Of a stretch of 14,833 nt of DNA, positions 12,752 to 14,833 are shown one piece after another. This stretch comes from an uncultured Clostridia bacterium (lineage in GTDB: Bacteria > Bacillota_I > Bacilli_A > RF39 > UBA660). The stretch's first letter is position 1. The number at the start of each line of letters is the position of its first letter. The notes below the pieces were generated by a model that worked only from the letters and a program-made list of their open reading frames with translations, did no database searches and was not told where the DNA came from. The position numbers and the translations under genes are program-made. The stretch lies in assembly GCA_948433815.1 (NCBI GenBank), contig CAOJDZ010000003.1:1-14833 (forward strand), read 5' to 3'.

Positions 12752-12793
12752 ATACCTACTTCAATACAATGAGGTAGGGTATTTTATTTTATT
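12752..12793 (+). terminator. Rho-independent terminator of tRNA-Ala
   Basis: ATAC-CTACTTC pairs with GAGGTAG-G-GTAT (11 pairs, one bulged G, 8-base loop) and is followed by TTTTATTTTATT. A smaller hairpin, GAACC-N5-GGTTC (12724-12738), lies between the tRNA and the terminator and may be part of the 3' trailer. Confidence 0.8.
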
Positions 12794-12795
12794 AT

Positions 12796-12826
12796 GAAAA
12801 GTCTCTATTAAACATTAGGACTTTTC
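12796..12826 (+). terminator. Second hairpin between tRNA-Ala and the HD gene
   Basis: GAAAAGTC (12796-12803) pairs perfectly with GACTTTTC (12819-12826), with a few further inner pairs (CTA/TAG). Only a weak TATTTAT follows. It could be a back-up terminator or a hairpin of no function. Confidence 0.4.
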
Positions 12827-12848
12827 TATTTATGTAAGATGATAAAAA

Positions 12849-12857
12849 TGCTATAAT
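12849..12857 (+). promoter_or_regulatory. Extended -10 promoter of the HD-domain gene
   Basis: TGCTATAAT lies 20 bases before ATG 12877. The -35 region is weak (TTTATG, 17 bases upstream). Confidence 0.65.
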
Positions 12858-12876
12858 CATAATGAGGTGATAAAAT

Positions 12877-13887
12877 ATGAATCAATATTTAAATATATTT
12901 ATAGATAGTGATTATCCTGATTTTATAGACAAATATTTAACTACAAGTACTTTAAATAGATTAAAACATATAACACAGTTTTGTGGATGTGATTATACAA
13001 ACTTGTATTCTCCATTATTTAAATATACAAGATTCGATCATAGCTTAGTTGTAGCACATATGACATGGCATTTTACTCATGATAAAAAAGAAACAATAGC
13101 GGCTTTATTACACGATATAGGTACACCATGTTTTGCTCATTGCATTGATTATGTTTTTGGAGATTATATTAATCAAGAAGCCGCTGAAAAAAGTATTATA
13201 GAAATAATAAACAAAGATAAGAAAATACAAATGTTTTTGAAAGAAGACAATTTATCTATAAAAGATTTAGATAATTATTCAAACTTTCAAATTTTAGAAA
13301 ATAAATCGCCAAAACTTTGTACAGATAGACTAGATGGAGTTTTACATACTTGTTATATTTGGTTACATACACATTCATTAGAACAAATTAAAGAAGTATA
13401 TGATAACATGACTATTTTAAAGAATGAAGAAGGAAATCCTGAAATTGGTTTTAATGATATCGAAATTGCAGAAAAGTTTGCATCTATGATTTTCAATTAT
13501 GCAAAAGAACTTCAAGGAAATACTGATAAATTTGTATCGAAATATATATCAGAAATTGTTAAATTATCAGTTAAAAGAAAACTAATATCATTAGAAGCCT
13601 TATACACGAAAAAAGAAGAAGACCTTTGTAATATTTTTAATAAAAATTTTTTATCGTGGAAAACATTTAATGAAACAAGTAATTTAATCAGTACTGATAA
13701 TGAACCTAATAATAGATTTTATATATCTTATGAAACTAAGAAAAGAAATACGATTCCATTGGTTCACACAGCGAGTGGTGATAAAAGAATAATTGAAATA
13801 TCCGATGTTGCTCTAAATATATATAATGAATTAAGACAATATAAAGACAGTACTTTTGCCTATATTGAGAAAATATATAATCTTTAA
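12877..13887 (+). CDS. HD-domain phosphohydrolase (dNTPase/SAMHD1-like, COG1078-type)
   Basis: The 336-residue cytoplasmic protein carries the HD metal site in order: His55 (TRFDHSLVVAH), His79-Asp80 (ALLHDIGTPCFAH) and Asp150 in CTDRLDGVLHT. The spacing and the T/A-D-R-x-D block resemble dNTP triphosphohydrolases and YwfO/YdhJ-type HD proteins, which hydrolyse nucleotides or their relatives. The exact substrate cannot be told. SD GAGGTGA and ATG 12877 are well placed, with an extended -10 promoter upstream. No terminator is obvious after the TAA. The gene stands alone between the tRNA and a degraded stretch. The C-terminal 100 residues (after about 235) match nothing I know. Confidence 0.82.
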   Translation: MNQYLNIFIDSDYPDFIDKYLTTSTLNRLKHITQFCGCDYTNLYSPLFKYTRFDHSLVVAHMTWHFTHDKKETIAALLHDIGTPCFAHCIDYVFGDYINQEAAEKSIIEIINKDKKIQMFLKEDNLSIKDLDNYSNFQILENKSPKLCTDRLDGVLHTCYIWLHTHSLEQIKEVYDNMTILKNEEGNPEIGFNDIEIAEKFASMIFNYAKELQGNTDKFVSKYISEIVKLSVKRKLISLEALYTKKEEDLCNIFNKNFLSWKTFNETSNLISTDNEPNNRFYISYETKKRNTIPLVHTASGDKRIIEISDVALNIYNELRQYKDSTFAYIEKIYNL

Positions 13888-13966
13888 TATAATGATGTTA
13901 CAATTACTTCATAAAATTGTTATAAAAATGTTAAAATTCTGTTTAAATGTGATATATTGTAGTTGT

Positions 13967-14117
13967 ATTGAGGCAGAAGTACTAACTAAAATTAGGGTTG
14001 GGTATCTAAACCCTCAAGGCCCATTAAGATTGGGGAACTTATGAAGAAAAACAAGAGGTTTTAGAAGCTAGAAAAATATTGAAAAAGTATATTAAAAATA
14101 CTTTTGGAAATATATAA
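13967..14117 (+). pseudogene. Frameshifted gene remnant
   Basis: One plus-strand frame reads IEAEVLTKIRVGYLNPQGPL and then RLG before stopping. The next frame takes over at a run of four G (14032-14035) with a sensible peptide, TYEEKQEVLEARKILKKYIK and then NTFGNI, to a TAA at 14115. Removing one G joins them. The joined end (LGTYEEKQEVLEARK) has the look of the last strand and helix of an AP2-like DNA-binding domain found in phage nucleases and integrases, a weak impression only. No start codon or SD for it is visible. The GC-rich part could instead be RNA structure (AGGGTT-N9-AACCCT, 13993-14013). Confidence 0.3.
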
Positions 14118-14303
14118 ATTCTATTTGTTATTTAAGCTATATTTTATTTAGTTAATATATTATTTTTTTACTAAAGGACTTATCCTACATTTCTTCTATA
14201 AGATTATATCAATAGGAAACCAGAAAATATAAATAGACTCATAAAAAGTTTAGTAAGACATAAAAACTAATATACTTCACAAATCATCATATTTAAGTTA
14301 CAA
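14118..14303 (+). other. Intergenic AT-rich stretch without recognisable features
   Basis: Neither strand shows a reading frame with an SD, a repeat or a convincing terminator here. 13888-13966 is likewise featureless. Together with the remnant at 13967-14117 this makes about 440 bases without an intact gene. Confidence 0.5.
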
Positions 14304-14309
14304 TATAAT
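14304..14309 (+). promoter_or_regulatory. -10 box of the phospholipase C-like gene
   Basis: TATAAT lies 17 bases before ATG 14327. No good -35 box is visible at the usual distance. Confidence 0.45.
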
Positions 14310-14326
14310 CATAAGGAAGTGAATAC

Positions 14327-14833
14327 ATGGCAAGTTCAGTAATACATCTAGCCGTCGCTAAAAAGTTTTTAGAAAAAAATCCAAATTTAAACAAAAAAGA
14401 AGTCTTAAAAGGTTCTTTATATCCAGACACAGTAAAAAAAGACATATCACATTATACAGATTTAAATAGAGGTACCGATAACGTTAGTCACTTAAAAGGA
14501 AAAGTAAATTTATATTCTTTTCTATTAGATCATGAAAACTTAAACGACTTTGAAATTGGCTGGTTTATACACTTAGTCACAGACTACTTATTCTTTGATG
14601 AATGTTTTACTGAAAACTATCTTTTAACTCACACATACGATGAATTTAGAGACGAATTATATACTTCTTACGATTATACAAATAATTATATTAGTGAGAA
14701 ATATAACATAACAATGGAAGATTATGAAAGTTACCCAAATGAATATTATCCAGGAAAAGAATATCAAGAATGCTTATTTACTAAAGAAATGTTAGATAAT
14801 TTAATAAACCATGCTGGAAATATTAACTTGAGT
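14327..14833 (+). CDS. Zinc-dependent phospholipase C-like protein, N-terminal part (cut by window edge)
   Basis: 169 codons are visible from ATG 14327 (SD AAGGAAGTG), and the frame is open to the window end. The opening MASSVIHLAVAKKFLEKNPN, then VLKGSLYPDTVKKDISHYTD, then EIGWFIHLVTDYLFFDE follows a common Firmicutes family. Its members are annotated as zinc-dependent phospholipase C-like because of a His/Asp pattern: His7, Asp34 in YPD, His42 in SHY, and His/Asp in HLVTD. No signal peptide is seen, unlike secreted phospholipases, so the protein is probably cytoplasmic and its substrate is unknown. The gene lies alone on the plus strand, following the degraded stretch. Confidence 0.7.
   Translation, partial: MASSVIHLAVAKKFLEKNPNLNKKEVLKGSLYPDTVKKDISHYTDLNRGTDNVSHLKGKVNLYSFLLDHENLNDFEIGWFIHLVTDYLFFDECFTENYLLTHTYDEFRDELYTSYDYTNNYISEKYNITMEDYESYPNEYYPGKEYQECLFTKEMLDNLINHAGNINLS

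Noticed and set aside
13993..14037. Riboswitch or other structured RNA in the GC-rich patch
   Set aside because: Two short hairpins are possible, but I could match no known riboswitch or ribozyme consensus, and no gene close downstream in the right position would be controlled.
13856..14044. Plus-strand 62-codon frame starting inside the end of the HD gene
   Set aside because: Its start lies inside the HD coding sequence without SD. Only its end (from about 13967) looks protein-like, and that is reported as part of a frameshifted remnant.
1..14833. Mycoplasma-type code (TGA read as Trp)
   Set aside because: All Trp codons checked in conserved positions are TGG, and TGA ends genes where a stop is expected, for example the rejoined toxin.

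Overview
The window is very AT-rich DNA with short intergenic gaps, Shine-Dalgarno (SD) sites of the AGGAGG/GAGGTG type and clear sigma-A promoters. Trp is encoded by TGG and TGA is a stop, so the code is standard. S16, MraZ, a LtaS-type lipoteichoic acid synthase, a UvrX/YolD pair and above all a CotE spore-coat protein point to a low-GC Firmicute of the Bacilli/Erysipelotrichia type, probably a spore former or a recent descendant of one. The exact lineage cannot be read from this sequence; an uncultured gut Bacilli lineage is my guess.

Layout. At 1-194 is the 5' part of rpsP (minus) with its promoter. A gene-poor stretch (195-672) holds a decayed reading frame and a terminator serving ltaS. 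From 8268 down to 673 runs a minus-strand block: miaB, a TPR protein, folA, a paralogous TPR protein, cotE, a transglutaminase-like protein and ltaS. Internal terminators and promoters split it into several transcripts. miaB upstream of cotE recalls the B. subtilis miaB-ymcA-cotE neighbourhood, and cotE has a promoter resembling mother-cell SigE/SigK sites. A small gene of unknown function (8338-8673) lies upstream of miaB.

The stretch 8724-9412 (minus) is a type III toxin-antitoxin locus. It has a strong promoter, two 50-51 nt RNA repeats plus a partial third, an attenuator-like terminator, and a ToxN/CptN-like toxin gene broken by a one-base frameshift. Next come a small unknown gene (9477-9800, minus) and, divergent from it, an SOS-type mutagenic polymerase cassette: promoter, LexA-like box, UvrX-like Y-family polymerase and a YolD-like partner.

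At 11479-12495 (minus) an orphan mraZ, without the usual rsmH/ftsL behind it, is followed by a second small transglutaminase-like protein. Divergent from mraZ is a tRNA-Ala(UGC) gene with promoter and terminator. It is followed by an HD-domain phosphohydrolase, a stretch with a frameshifted gene remnant, and the 5' part of a gene for a zinc-dependent phospholipase C-like protein that runs off the window.

The most interesting items are the type III toxin-antitoxin locus with its dead toxin, the pair of TPR proteins with a shared unknown C-terminal domain on either side of folA, the SigE/SigK-like cotE promoter, the two unrelated-looking small Cys-His-Asp proteins, and the LexA-controlled polymerase cassette.
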